A stretch of 23,603 bases of DNA from an uncultured Erwinia sp. (GCA_946221915.1 CAMIKG010000067.1:1-23603); one strand, 5' to 3'; counted from the stretch's first letter, positions 7,683-15,224 are shown. Notes: generated by a model not told the origin, from the sequence alone. Translations and numbers: made by a program.

Positions 7683-8519
7683 ATGACCAACAACCCAACG
7701 CAACTTTCCCTGCTCCAGGACGATATTCGTCGCCGTTATGACACCCTCAGTAAACGTCTGAAGCAGGTAGCTCGCTATATTCTGGATAACAGCAACAGCA
7801 TCGCCTTTGATACCGTCGCCTCTATCGCCCAGCAGGCCGACGTGCCACCGTCCACCCTGATTCGTTTCTCCAACGCCTTTGGTTTCAGCGGCTTCAATGA
7901 AATGAAACAGGTTTTCCGTCAGCATCTGATGGAAGAGACGGTGAATTACACCGAGCGCGCACGCCTGTTCCGCCAGACCAACACCGATGAGAATGCCTCC
8001 GCACCTGAAAACCCGGCGGAAATCCTCAATGTATTTACCATGGTGAACTCCCAGGCGCTGCAACAGCTGGCGATGAATTGCAATGCAGAGCATCTGGAAA
8101 AGGCAGTGGAGTTGCTGAATAACGCAGAAAATATCTATGTGATTGGCCTGCGTCGCTCGTTCAGCGTCGCCTCCTATCTCACCTATGCCCTGCGTCATCT
8201 GGAGCGCCGCGCGTTTCTGATTGATGGCCTCGGCGGCATGTTCACCGAGCAGCTGAGCATGGTGCGCGAGAAAGATGTGGTGATCGCCATCAGCTACTCG
8301 CCTTATGCCCGTGAGGCGGTGGAAGTGGTGGAGCTGGGCGCCAAACATGGCGCGCGGCAGATCGTGATTACCGACAGCCAGGTCAGCCCGCTGGCGGCCT
8401 TCAGTGACGTCTGCTTTGTGGTGCGTGAAGCGCAGGTGGATGGCTTCCGTTCGCAGGTGGCATCGCTGTGCCTGGCGCAAACGCTGGCGGTTTCCCTGGC
8501 GTTGAACAACGCGAAGTAA
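7683..8519 (+). CDS. iolR: IolR, RpiR-family transcriptional regulator
   Basis: 278 aa, typical RpiR/MurR-family length. The N-terminal HTH domain covers about 1-80; the recognition region is VASIAQQADVPPSTLIRFSNAFGF (45-68), which carries the family hallmark of paired helices followed by phosphosugar-type sensing. The SIS domain spans about 137-265, with IYVIGLRRSFSVASYLTYAL (151-170), VIAISYSPYAREA (200-212) and IVITDSQVSPLA (227-238). SIS domains of this family bind phosphosugars, so the inducer is plausibly the phosphorylated IolC product. It probably represses the iol units through ATTTCA/TGAAAT operators. The ATG at 7683 has only a weak Shine-Dalgarno (TGAG at 7670), so expression is likely low. 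It is flanked by iolC with its terminator and the small peptide gene at 8613. Confidence 0.88.
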   Translation: MTNNPTQLSLLQDDIRRRYDTLSKRLKQVARYILDNSNSIAFDTVASIAQQADVPPSTLIRFSNAFGFSGFNEMKQVFRQHLMEETVNYTERARLFRQTNTDENASAPENPAEILNVFTMVNSQALQQLAMNCNAEHLEKAVELLNNAENIYVIGLRRSFSVASYLTYALRHLERRAFLIDGLGGMFTEQLSMVREKDVVIAISYSPYAREAVEVVELGAKHGARQIVITDSQVSPLAAFSDVCFVVREAQVDGFRSQVASLCLAQTLAVSLALNNAK

Positions 8520-8562
8520 ACCGCTCGCGCGTAACGTTTGCCGTTTTTTGACGCAGGCGTAA

Positions 8563-8582
8563 AACAGACAGGGAAGTCTGTT
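8563..8582 (+). other. Small stem-loop before the cysteine-peptide gene
   Basis: A 7 bp perfect stem (AACAGAC 8563-8569 with GTCTGTT 8576-8582) has a 6 nt loop and no T-tract. It lies in the 93 nt gap between iolR and the small gene, 30 nt before its start, and could affect 5' mRNA stability. Confidence 0.35.
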
Positions 8583-8612
8583 GTTCACCCTATCTCCAGG
8601 GAGGAAAAGATC

Positions 8613-8798
8613 ATGAAAACTTCATTACGGTTGTCGCTGCTGGCCGCAACGACGCTAATCACTCTGGTCGTCTCCACCCCGTCATTCGCCTGCTACCGGC
8701 AACGTTCCAGCTGTTATTACAACTGCATGCGTTTTCATGACTGGAAGTGGTATCAGCGTCTTGGCTGTGCGCTGGGCAGTCCTGCGCCGCAGAAATAA
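8613..8798 (+). CDS. Small secreted four-cysteine peptide, function unknown
   Basis: 61 aa, not recognised. The ATG at 8613 is preceded by a strong GGGAGGA site, which favours real translation. Residues 1-26 look like a classical signal peptide: positively charged MKTSLRL, a hydrophobic core of about 8-20, and SFA before a predicted signal peptidase I cut at A26/C27. A lipoprotein is less likely because SFAC is a poor lipobox. The mature part is about 35 aa, basic and aromatic, with four cysteines at 27, 34, 38 and 52 (CYRQRSSCYYNCMR and later RLGCALG), enough for two disulfides in the periplasm. It sits 93 nt after iolR on the same strand and converges on iolB. Nothing visible ties it to inositol metabolism; it could be a host-facing or envelope peptide. 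Confidence 0.7.
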   Translation: MKTSLRLSLLAATTLITLVVSTPSFACYRQRSSCYYNCMRFHDWKWYQRLGCALGSPAPQK

Positions 8799-8887
8799 TC
8801 TTTGTGGTAAGCAGGATGCCATCTGCCGGATAACGTCAACCCTGGCTGTGACCATTAAAAGGCGGCTTCTCACGCCTGCCGTCGTTA

Positions 8888-8918
8888 ACAACAAAAAGGG
8901 AGCCATTCAGGCTCCCTT
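8888..8918 (-). terminator. Intrinsic terminator after iolB
   Basis: A 9 bp stem (8896-8904 AAGGGAGCC with 8910-8918) has a 5 nt loop. Read on the minus strand it runs into a T-rich stretch (complement of 8888-8897). It lies 18 nt past the iolB stop and ends the iolA-iolB unit; it also separates it from the convergent peptide gene. Confidence 0.85.
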
Positions 8919-8936
8919 CAACGCATGACAACGGGA

Positions 8937-9758
8937 CTACTTACTGCGCGGATACTCGTCGCTGTTCACCCAGGCGTGATCTTTCTCCCAGGTAAACTTC
9001 CACAGACGCACCGGTCCGGCCATCACGTTCAGATAATAGTTATCGTAACCGGCAATAGTCGCCACCGGATGATAACCGCGCGGCACTGTCACCACATCGC
9101 GGTTATACGCCGCCATACACTCATCCAGTGAGCGATCGTCGGTATACACGCGCTGCATGGCGAAGCCCTGCTCCGGATTAAACCGATGGTAGTAGGTCTC
9201 TTCCAGATAAGTTTCCTCAGCCGAATCTTCCTGATCGTGCTTGTGGCTTGGATAAGAGCTGGTATCGCCCTCATCGGTATACACTTCCACCACCAGCAGG
9301 CTGTCCGCCGGTTTGTCATCCGGCAGAATGTTATGTACCAGGCGCTTGTTACGTCCTTTACCGCGTTGCTCGACCCCAACATCCTCCGGGGCAATCAGAC
9401 GGGCTGGCAGATTGCCGTTGCCCGCCGGTGCATTACAGACCGCCAGTTCAAGGTCGGAATCGGCATACACTTCCACTTTATCGCCGCCCGGCACATAAAC
9501 GGAGTAAGGTGGCGTACGCTCAAACGGCGACATGCGTTTACCAATATTCGGGAATTCGGCATGGCGGGTTTTCACTGAAGCCAGCCCGGCGACCAGCACC
9601 AGGCACAGCTCTTTATCACCGCTTTCCAGACTCAGGGTCTGGCCTTTCTTCAACAGATACGCATCAAAGCCAACATAGCGCCAGCCAGCGCTCTCCGGCG
9701 TAACATGCTGGATGCGACCATTAGCATCCGGTTGTTGACGTTTGGCAAGCAAAGACAT
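8937..9758 (-). CDS. iolB: IolB, 5-deoxy-glucuronate isomerase
   Basis: 273 aa cupin-fold enzyme (EC 5.3.1.30) that isomerises 5-deoxy-glucuronate to 2-deoxy-5-keto-gluconate, between IolD and IolC. Two cupin halves are apparent. The second holds the metal-site motif SSYPSHKHD (167-175, H172 and H174), EETYYHRFNPEQGFAMQRVY (186-205, E187 as likely ligand) and VPRGYHPV (225-232, H230). AGYDNYYLNVMAG (236-248) is also family-typical. The ATG at 9756-9758 has a very strong AGGAGG site. It follows iolA on the same strand after a 153 nt gap containing a stem-loop, and ends at a clear terminator, so it is probably cotranscribed with iolA. Confidence 0.95.
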   Translation of the reverse strand: MSLLAKRQQPDANGRIQHVTPESAGWRYVGFDAYLLKKGQTLSLESGDKELCLVLVAGLASVKTRHAEFPNIGKRMSPFERTPPYSVYVPGGDKVEVYADSDLELAVCNAPAGNGNLPARLIAPEDVGVEQRGKGRNKRLVHNILPDDKPADSLLVVEVYTDEGDTSSYPSHKHDQEDSAEETYLEETYYHRFNPEQGFAMQRVYTDDRSLDECMAAYNRDVVTVPRGYHPVATIAGYDNYYLNVMAGPVRLWKFTWEKDHAWVNSDEYPRSK

Positions 9759-9813
9759 CCTGCTCCTCCTGTTTAACCGTCATACTTTAAGCTGCAGACC
9801 GGCTGGCTTGCGG

Positions 9814-9838
9814 CGTGCCCCGACGCTTACGGGACACG
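9814..9838 (-). other. Stem-loop between iolA and iolB
   Basis: A 9 bp stem (9814-9822 with 9830-9838) has a 7 nt loop. In minus-strand RNA the one imperfect position is a U-G wobble; in plus-strand RNA it would be an A-C mismatch. This asymmetry fits a structure that works in the iolA-iolB transcript, perhaps in processing or stability. Confidence 0.45.
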
Positions 9839-9911
9839 TGCAAACGCTGTTCAAAACGCCACTGGCGCTTTTGTTCTGCAGCGTGAAGATTCTGGGTAGC
9901 GTGGTTATTAA

Positions 9912-11417
9912 TTAGCCCAGCGTTGGCATGCTGAATTCAGCCACGGTCTGGTGACCGCTCGGCCAGCGCACGGTGGCAGTCTTCATACGGGTGTAGAAAC
10001 GCACGCCGTCCGGACCATGCACATTCAGTGCGCCAAACACAGAACGTTTCCAGCCGCCGAAGCTGTGGAACGCCATTGGCACCGGCACCGGGACGTTCAC
10101 GCCGACCATGCCTGCCTGTACATTACGCACGAAGTCGCGGCCAATATGACCGTTACTGGTGAAGATCGCGCTGCCGTTGCCAAACTCGTGGCTGTTAACC
10201 AGCTTCAGCGCGCTTTCGTAATCCGGCGCACGCACAATGCTCAGCACCGGTCCGAAGATCTCTTCACGCCAGATCACCATTTCCGGGGTCACGTTGTCGA
10301 ACAGCGTGCCGCCCACGTAGTAACCCTGTTCATGGCCTTTCACCGAGATGTTACGGCCATCAATCACCAGCTTCGCACCTTCCGCGACGCCTTTGTCGAT
10401 ATACCCCAGCACTTTCTTCTGATGCGCCTCGGAAACCACCGGCCCCATCTCATGCTCATCTTTGCCTTTGTGGATGCCCGGGCCGACGCGCAGCGCCTCA
10501 ATTTTCGGCTTCAGCGCAGCAATCAGTTTGTCAGCGGTTTCATCGCCCACCGCAACCACCACAGGCAGCGCCATGCAACGCTCACCGGCAGAACCAAATG
10601 CACCGCCCATAATCGCGTTCACGGTCGCGTCCAGATCGGCATCCGGCATCACGATAGCGTGGTTTTTCGCTGCGCCGAAGGCCTGTACGCGTTTGCCGTA
10701 CGCACTGGCGGTTTTGTAGATATGTTCCGCCACGCCGGAGGAGCCAACAAAGCTCACGGCCTGTACGCGCGGATCTTTATACAGCTGCTCGGCATCTTCG
10801 TTAGAGCTGTGAATCACGTTGAACACGCCATCCGGCAGGCCCGCTTCATGCAGCAGCTCAGCCATACGTACAGAGGCTGATGGGTCCAGCGCCGGTGGCT
10901 TAAGAACAAAGGTGTTACCGCACGCCAGCGCGATCGGGAACATCCACAGTGGCACCATCGCCGGGAAGTTAAATGGCGTAATCCCCGCCACCACACCCAG
11001 CGGCTGCATCAGCGAGTAGCTGTCCACGCCGCCGCCAACGTCCGGTGAGTTTTCACCTTTCAGCAGATGCGGAATACCACAGGCAAATTCCACCACTTCC
11101 AGACCGCGCGTCAGTTCGCCGTGTGCATCAGACCAGACTTTACCGTGTTCGCTCACAATCAGTTCCGCCAGCTCATCGCGATGCTGTTCCATCAGCTCCT
11201 TGAACTTGAACAGCACACGAGCACGGCGCAGTGGAGAGGTGTTGGCCCAGCCCTCAAAGGCGTTATGTGCGACTTCAATGGCATGTTCCACTTCCGCGGC
11301 GGTACTTTGCGTCACGGAGCGAACCTGTTTACCGGTTGCCGGATCGTAAACCGGAATGGATTCGTTGCTGGCGCTCAGGACGGTTTTGCCGCCAATAAAG
11401 TTACCCGTGATACTCAT
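9912..11417 (-). CDS. iolA: IolA/MmsA, (methyl)malonate-semialdehyde dehydrogenase, CoA-acylating
   Basis: 501 aa aldehyde dehydrogenase (EC 1.2.1.27/1.2.1.18). It oxidises malonate semialdehyde, released by the aldolase step, to acetyl-CoA with NAD+ and CoA. Visible: ITPFNFPAMVPLWMFP (146-161, N150 of the oxyanion hole), FVGSSGVAEHIY (223-234), the MMSDH-type FGAAKNHAIVMPDADLD (247-263) in place of the usual ELGGK block, catalytic cysteine C281 in GSAGERCMALPVVV (275-288), and EEIFGPVLSIVR (385-396). The frame opens at 11444, but the ATG at 11415-11417 is chosen for AGAGG upstream and the family-like start MSITGNFIGG. First gene of iolA-iolB, divergent from iolI. Confidence 0.95.
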   Translation of the reverse strand: MSITGNFIGGKTVLSASNESIPVYDPATGKQVRSVTQSTAAEVEHAIEVAHNAFEGWANTSPLRRARVLFKFKELMEQHRDELAELIVSEHGKVWSDAHGELTRGLEVVEFACGIPHLLKGENSPDVGGGVDSYSLMQPLGVVAGITPFNFPAMVPLWMFPIALACGNTFVLKPPALDPSASVRMAELLHEAGLPDGVFNVIHSSNEDAEQLYKDPRVQAVSFVGSSGVAEHIYKTASAYGKRVQAFGAAKNHAIVMPDADLDATVNAIMGGAFGSAGERCMALPVVVAVGDETADKLIAALKPKIEALRVGPGIHKGKDEHEMGPVVSEAHQKKVLGYIDKGVAEGAKLVIDGRNISVKGHEQGYYVGGTLFDNVTPEMVIWREEIFGPVLSIVRAPDYESALKLVNSHEFGNGSAIFTSNGHIGRDFVRNVQAGMVGVNVPVPVPMAFHSFGGWKRSVFGALNVHGPDGVRFYTRMKTATVRWPSGHQTVAEFSMPTLG

Positions 11418-11477
11418 GTTCTTGCCTCTTTGATGTGATGACACGAATGCGTGCTAAAAACGTATAATATTGAAATA

Positions 11478-11507
11478 AATTTTTCAAATAGTTCTCTTTG
11501 AAAAATT
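11478..11507. promoter_or_regulatory. 30 bp palindrome at the iolA promoter
   Basis: A perfect inverted repeat with 11 bp arms (AATTTTTCAAA at 11478-11488, TTTGAAAAATT at 11497-11507) around an 8 nt spacer. An overlapping TTGAAA-N6-TTTCAA lies at 11470-11487. It is 60-90 nt upstream of the iolA start. Half-sites resemble the TTTCA/TGAAA set but the geometry differs from 7564-7587. A regulator-binding site is likely; which protein binds is open. Confidence 0.5.
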
Positions 11508-11608
11508 CGTTTTTAGCGGCATGGATCGCATTTTTACTGTAATCATCTTCTATACGCGCGGGTCACACTGCGGTTTTTTGCGAAGTCGATCTAAAAATCA
11601 ACATTCCA

Positions 11609-11629
11609 TATTTCACTATTGATGAAATA
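11609..11629. promoter_or_regulatory. Candidate IolR operator upstream of iolI
   Basis: Perfect inverted repeat TATTTCA-N7-TGAAATA. Half-sites match those at 7564-7587 upstream of iolR; the spacer is one base shorter. It lies 90 nt before the iolI start. Confidence 0.5.
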
Positions 11630-11718
11630 AATGTTCTCTTATGCGCCAACCCCCAATGCTTTAAAACTAACCCTAATTATTGTTGTTATTGACTCTTGTG
11701 CCCTGAAGGAGCCGTCAT

Positions 11719-12531
11719 ATGGCCATCGATCCAACCCGTTTCTGTGTTAACCGTAAAATTGCACCCACGCTCTCCATTGAAGCGTTTTTCAGGCTGGTGC
11801 AGCGCGTCGGTTTGAACAAAGTTGAACTTCGTAACGATATGCCGAGCGGCAAAGTAACTGACAACCTGAGCCACGCTGAAGTGAAGGCGCTGGCGGAAAA
11901 ATATGGCCTGGAAATTGTCACCATTAACGCCGTCTATCCGTTTAACCAGATCAGCGATGCGCTGCTGGCGAAAACTGAAGGTCTGCTGAAAGATGCGCAA
12001 GGCGTGGGCGCGAAAGCGCTGGTGCTGTGCCCGCTGAATGACGGCACGCCGGTTTCCGCGCAGGACACCCTGGCCGCACTGAAAACCCTCGCGCCGCTGT
12101 TTGAAAAATATGGCGTGCAGGGCCTGGTGGAACCGCTGGGCTTCCCGGTGAGTTCACTGCGCTCCGCCACCCAGGCGCAGGCGCTGATCCGCGAAGCGCA
12201 GCTGCCGTTTAAGATTTTGCTGGATACTTTCCATCACCATCTGTACGAAAATGCCGAGCAGGAGTTCGCTGGTGTGAATATCAACGACATTGGCCTGGTG
12301 CATCTGTCTGGCGTCGAAGATGCGCGTCCGACTGCGGAGCTGACCGATGAAGAACGTATTATGCTGACCGAAGGCGATCTGCTGAAAAGCGTGGCGCAGG
12401 TTAAACGCCTGGAGAGCCTGGGTTACAAAGGCGTGTACGCATTTGAACCGTTCTCTTCCGTACTGGATCAGTGGAGTGAAGACGATATCGAGCGTGAAAT
12501 CCGTTACGGTATCGAGCTGCTGCAGGCGTAA
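11719..12531 (+). CDS. iolI: IolI-like inosose (2-keto-myo-inositol) isomerase
   Basis: 270 aa TIM-barrel protein of the xylose isomerase-like superfamily, near the 278 aa of B. subtilis IolI. Four candidate metal ligands fall in the IolI order: E138 (LVEPLGFP), D169 (LLDTFHHHLY), H195 (LVHLSGVED) and E243 (AFEPFSS). B. subtilis IolI has an equivalent Glu-Asp-His-Glu set and interconverts inososes, linking D-chiro-inositol to the main pathway. TDEERIMLTEGD (209-220) also matches the family pattern. ATG at 11719 has AAGGAG 5-10 nt upstream. Divergent from iolA, with an IolR-type palindrome in its upstream region. Other sugar isomerases of the fold cannot be excluded, but context supports IolI. 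Confidence 0.82.
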   Translation: MAIDPTRFCVNRKIAPTLSIEAFFRLVQRVGLNKVELRNDMPSGKVTDNLSHAEVKALAEKYGLEIVTINAVYPFNQISDALLAKTEGLLKDAQGVGAKALVLCPLNDGTPVSAQDTLAALKTLAPLFEKYGVQGLVEPLGFPVSSLRSATQAQALIREAQLPFKILLDTFHHHLYENAEQEFAGVNINDIGLVHLSGVEDARPTAELTDEERIMLTEGDLLKSVAQVKRLESLGYKGVYAFEPFSSVLDQWSEDDIEREIRYGIELLQA

Positions 12532-12563
12532 CAACCAGACAGCAACCCACAAGCTTGAGGCAC

Positions 12564-12669
12564 AGGGAACACGGTCAGCGGAGCAAAACGCCCCGCAGCC
12601 CTGGACCGCGCGGGCCGGGCGGCCATGGATGGCGGCTTTTGCGTCTTTGCGGAGCGGAGCGTGTTCTCT
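12564..12669. repeat. Long imperfect inverted-repeat element (non-coding)
   Basis: About 106 nt can fold as one long hairpin: outer arms 12564-12573 and 12660-12669 (10 bp, one G-U), middle arms GCAAAA 12583-12588 with TTTTGC 12637-12642, then CGCC 12589-12592 with GGCG 12631-12634, and a very GC-rich apex. It occupies the gap between convergent iolI and yhhS. No T-tract. It may be a repeated palindromic element or a structured RNA. Confidence 0.45.
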
Positions 12670-12676
12670 GAGCAGG

Positions 12677-12713
12677 CACCGAACTAAAAGCAAGCCCCTG
12701 CGCAAGTTCGGTG
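12677..12713. other. Inverted repeat beside yhhS
   Basis: Perfect 9 bp arms CACCGAACT (12677-12685) and AGTTCGGTG (12705-12713) with a 19 nt loop. It directly follows the longer hairpin, 18 nt from the yhhS stop; the two together may form one repeat element or a bidirectional transcription barrier. Confidence 0.45.
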
Positions 12714-12730
12714 TCACTGCAAAGTGTTCC

Positions 12731-13933
12731 TTACGGCACTCCTGCCTTCGCCCTGAGCTGCATGCGCAATGTCACCACCAGCGCCACACATACCAGCAAC
12801 CCACTCAACAGATAGATCATCGGCACGCCGGTGTAGCTCATCAGAAAACCCGCCACCGGCCCGGTTATCCCCAGCGACAAATCCATAAAGGTGGTATACG
12901 CCGCCAGCGCACTGCCCTGATTCTGCTGCGGCACCACTTTCACCGCCACGACGCCGATCGACGGGAACACCAGCGAGAAGCCTGCACCGGTGAGAAACGC
13001 ACCGAGATGCGCCATCCACGGCGCAAAAGACCCTGCGACCAGAAACAGGCCGATAGCTTCCACCGCAAAGCAGCACATCGCCACTTTCAGCCCACCAAAC
13101 CGGCTAATGCTGTTGGGGAACAGCAAACGCGTACCGACAAACGCAGCGCTGAACATACTGAGCGCAAAGGCCGCGCCCTGCCAGCCTTTATCCTGATAAA
13201 ACAGAGTGATAAAGGTAGCGATCACGCCAAAACCGGCGGACCCCATCGCCAGCAGCAGGCCAAAGCCATAGATTTTGCCCAGCACGGCGCGAAACGGCAT
13301 CGGCTTGCCTTTGCTGCCCTTCACCGCCGGACGCCGCCACGCAAAAACGATGGCGGTGACAATAATCGCCATAATCACCAGCGACAGCAGCATCAGCCCA
13401 CCCGCGTGATAGATCACCACGCCCAGCGGCGCACCAATCGCCATCGCGCCGTAAGTACAGATGCCGTTCCAGGAGATCACCCGACCGATATGCAGCGATC
13501 CCACCGTCGCCACGCCCCACAGCGTCGAGCCGGTGCCGGCAAAACTCTGACCGATACCCAGGATCAGACGCCCGGCGCACAGCAACGCCAGGCTCACCAG
13601 CGGCGAACTGAGCGTCAGCGCCGCCAGCAGATAAAACAAGCCGCTAAGAAAACAGCCGCACAGTCCGAAAATTACCACGTTTTTCGGCCCCCACAGATCG
13701 GCATAGCGCCCGGCATACGGACGGCTTAACAGCGTCGACAAATACTGCAGGCTAATCACCAGCCCCGCCCAGAACGCGCTGAATCCCATCACATCATGCA
13801 CATAGCCCGGCAACACCGCTAACGGCAGACCAATGGTCAGATAACTGGCGAAATTGAAAATAACGGTGGAAACAATGCGCAGATTTAAGCGAAATCCGCT
13901 TTGGGCGGTTTCCGTTGCAGGTTGCTCTGACAT
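12731..13933 (-). CDS. yhhS: YhhS, MFS inner-membrane transporter
   Basis: 400 aa major facilitator superfamily protein, very close to E. coli YhhS along its length; 12 transmembrane segments are expected from the family. Matching blocks include LNLRIVSTVIFNFASYLTIG, LPGYVHDVMGFSAFWAGLVI, GQSFAGTGSTLWGVATVG and VKVVPQQNQGSALAAYTTFM. The loop between segments 2 and 3 has RPYAGRYADLWGPK, the MFS A-motif position. Its substrate is not established; members of this group are treated as sugar or drug exporters. The frame opens at 13990 but ATG at 13931-13933 gives MSEQPATETAQ aligned with the E. coli start. Divergent from yhhT as in E. coli, and convergent with iolI. Not an obvious part of the inositol pathway. 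Confidence 0.88.
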   Translation of the reverse strand: MSEQPATETAQSGFRLNLRIVSTVIFNFASYLTIGLPLAVLPGYVHDVMGFSAFWAGLVISLQYLSTLLSRPYAGRYADLWGPKNVVIFGLCGCFLSGLFYLLAALTLSSPLVSLALLCAGRLILGIGQSFAGTGSTLWGVATVGSLHIGRVISWNGICTYGAMAIGAPLGVVIYHAGGLMLLSLVIMAIIVTAIVFAWRRPAVKGSKGKPMPFRAVLGKIYGFGLLLAMGSAGFGVIATFITLFYQDKGWQGAAFALSMFSAAFVGTRLLFPNSISRFGGLKVAMCCFAVEAIGLFLVAGSFAPWMAHLGAFLTGAGFSLVFPSIGVVAVKVVPQQNQGSALAAYTTFMDLSLGITGPVAGFLMSYTGVPMIYLLSGLLVCVALVVTLRMQLRAKAGVP

Positions 13934-14107
13934 GAGATTTAAAGCTCGCGTTCTGATTACAGGATGGGTGGTGCTGACATAACTATACACTTTTTACTGC
14001 TTAAGGGTCATACAAACGGCCGATATTGCCGCTCTCCTGCCGCTTCCCGTCAGCAAATCATCAGCTTAGCTACACTGGTGGTATCGGAATTATTTTCAGG
14101 AGATGAC

Positions 14108-15148
14108 ATGAACACACCGCAGCAGGAAAAAATAGGCCAGAACATGCTGTTAAAAATGGCGCTGGTGGTCGTCATTCTTGCCGGTATCCGCGCCGCCTCA
14201 GAAGTCATCGTCCCCTTTCTGCTGGCCTGTTTTCTCGCTATTGTGCTGAATCCGCTGGTCACACTGCTGATGAGACGCGGCCTGCGACGCAGCCTGGCGA
14301 TTACGCTGGTGGTGGTGGTGATTATGATCGTCATCACCCTGCTCGTGGCGATGCTGGCGGCCTCGTTCACCGAGTTCAGCCAGCTTTATCCGCAAATCAG
14401 CAGCATGCTGGAGCAGAAACTGCAAGTGGTTCAGCAACTGGGGGCGAGAATCCATCTCAATATCTCCGCGGCATCGCTGGCGCAGCGACTGGACCCGAAT
14501 GCACTGATGAATGTCGCCACCGTGGTGGTGACACAGTTTTCCGGCGCGATGACCAACTTTGTGCTGCTGATCCTGACGGTGGTATTTATGCTGTTTGAGG
14601 TGCGCCATCTGCCTTACAAACTGCGTAATGCGCTGGTGAATCCGCAAATCCGCATTGCCGGGATGCACAAAGCGCTGAAAGGCGTCACCCACTACCTGGC
14701 GCTGAAGACACTGATTAGCCTGATTACCGGTGTCGCGGTCTGGCTGACACTGCTGCTGTTAGGGGTAAAATTTGCCCTGATGTGGGGCGTGGTGGCCTTT
14801 GTGCTCAACTTCATTCCTAATATCGGCCCAATTATTGCCGGTATCCCGCCGTTTATTCAGGCGCTGCTGCTAAATGGCGTTTACGATGCCGCGCTGGTCG
14901 CTGCACTGTTTATCGCCATTCATATGATTTTTGGCAATATCCTTGAGCCACGCCTGATGGGGCGCGGGCTGGGAATGTCGACGCTGGTGGTGTTCCTGTC
15001 GCTGCTGTTCTGGGGCTGGCTGCTGGGTCCGGTCGGCATGCTGTTGTCGGTGCCGCTCACCAGTATCTGTAAAATTCTGATGGAAACCACGCCCGGTGGC
15101 AGCCGGCTGGCGATCCTGCTCAGCGATGGACGACCGGGGAAAAAGTGA
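14108..15148 (+). CDS. yhhT: YhhT, AI-2E/PerM-family membrane protein
   Basis: 346 aa, close to E. coli YhhT and of the AI-2 exporter/PerM superfamily. Hydrophobic segments lie at the N-terminus (LLKMALVVVILAGIRAA, LLACFLAIVLNPLVTLLM), then a soluble stretch (about 85-150, rich in amphipathic helices) and five or so C-terminal membrane segments. MLFEVRHLPYKLRNAL, FIPNIGPIIAGIPPFIQALL and LEPRLMGRGLGMSTLVVFLS are the family signatures. Transport substrate is not known. The ATG at 14108 has CAGGAG upstream and gives the E. coli-like start MNTPQQEK, so the longer frame from 13964 is rejected. Divergent from yhhS with 174 nt between them, a gene order shared with E. coli, which marks this as core chromosome. 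Confidence 0.88.
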   Translation: MNTPQQEKIGQNMLLKMALVVVILAGIRAASEVIVPFLLACFLAIVLNPLVTLLMRRGLRRSLAITLVVVVIMIVITLLVAMLAASFTEFSQLYPQISSMLEQKLQVVQQLGARIHLNISAASLAQRLDPNALMNVATVVVTQFSGAMTNFVLLILTVVFMLFEVRHLPYKLRNALVNPQIRIAGMHKALKGVTHYLALKTLISLITGVAVWLTLLLLGVKFALMWGVVAFVLNFIPNIGPIIAGIPPFIQALLLNGVYDAALVAALFIAIHMIFGNILEPRLMGRGLGMSTLVVFLSLLFWGWLLGPVGMLLSVPLTSICKILMETTPGGSRLAILLSDGRPGKK

Positions 15149-15210
15149 GGCACGCGCGCGGCCAGGTCCGCTGTACCCTGCTGCAGGGGTGCAGGTAAGA
15201 CGACAGCAAA

Positions 15211-15224
15211 CAGGCGCGCGCCTG
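15211..15224. other. 14 bp perfect GC palindrome between yhhT and the EAL gene
   Basis: CAGGCGCGCGCCTG reads the same on both strands. It lies in the 223 nt gap 15149-15371, where no clear terminator or promoter was found. It could be a short hairpin or a chance GC-rich palindrome. Confidence 0.3.

Larger units (their letters stand above)
11418..11718. promoter_or_regulatory. Divergent iolA/iolI control region
   Basis: 301 bp without a gene. It holds two strong palindromes, 11478-11507 near iolA and 11609-11629 near iolI (separate entries). TATTAT on the minus strand (complement of 11464-11469) is a possible iolA -10, but no good -35 stands at 17 nt. No convincing sigma70 promoter was found for iolI. 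Confidence 0.6.

Noticed and set aside
8521..8550. Possible terminator after iolR (T6 run at 8544-8549)
   Set aside because: Only a 4 bp stem precedes the T-run, too weak to call; iolR and the small peptide gene may be cotranscribed.
12443..13729. 428-codon plus-strand frame overlapping the iolI end and yhhS
   Set aside because: Product is a low-complexity His/Arg/Gln/Thr-rich mirror of yhhS and overlaps two well-supported genes; the non-coding gap 12532-12730 merely lacks stops in this frame.
14048..14076. Possible yhhT promoter with TACACT at 14071-14076
   Set aside because: No acceptable -35 hexamer at 16-18 nt upstream, so I did not list it.
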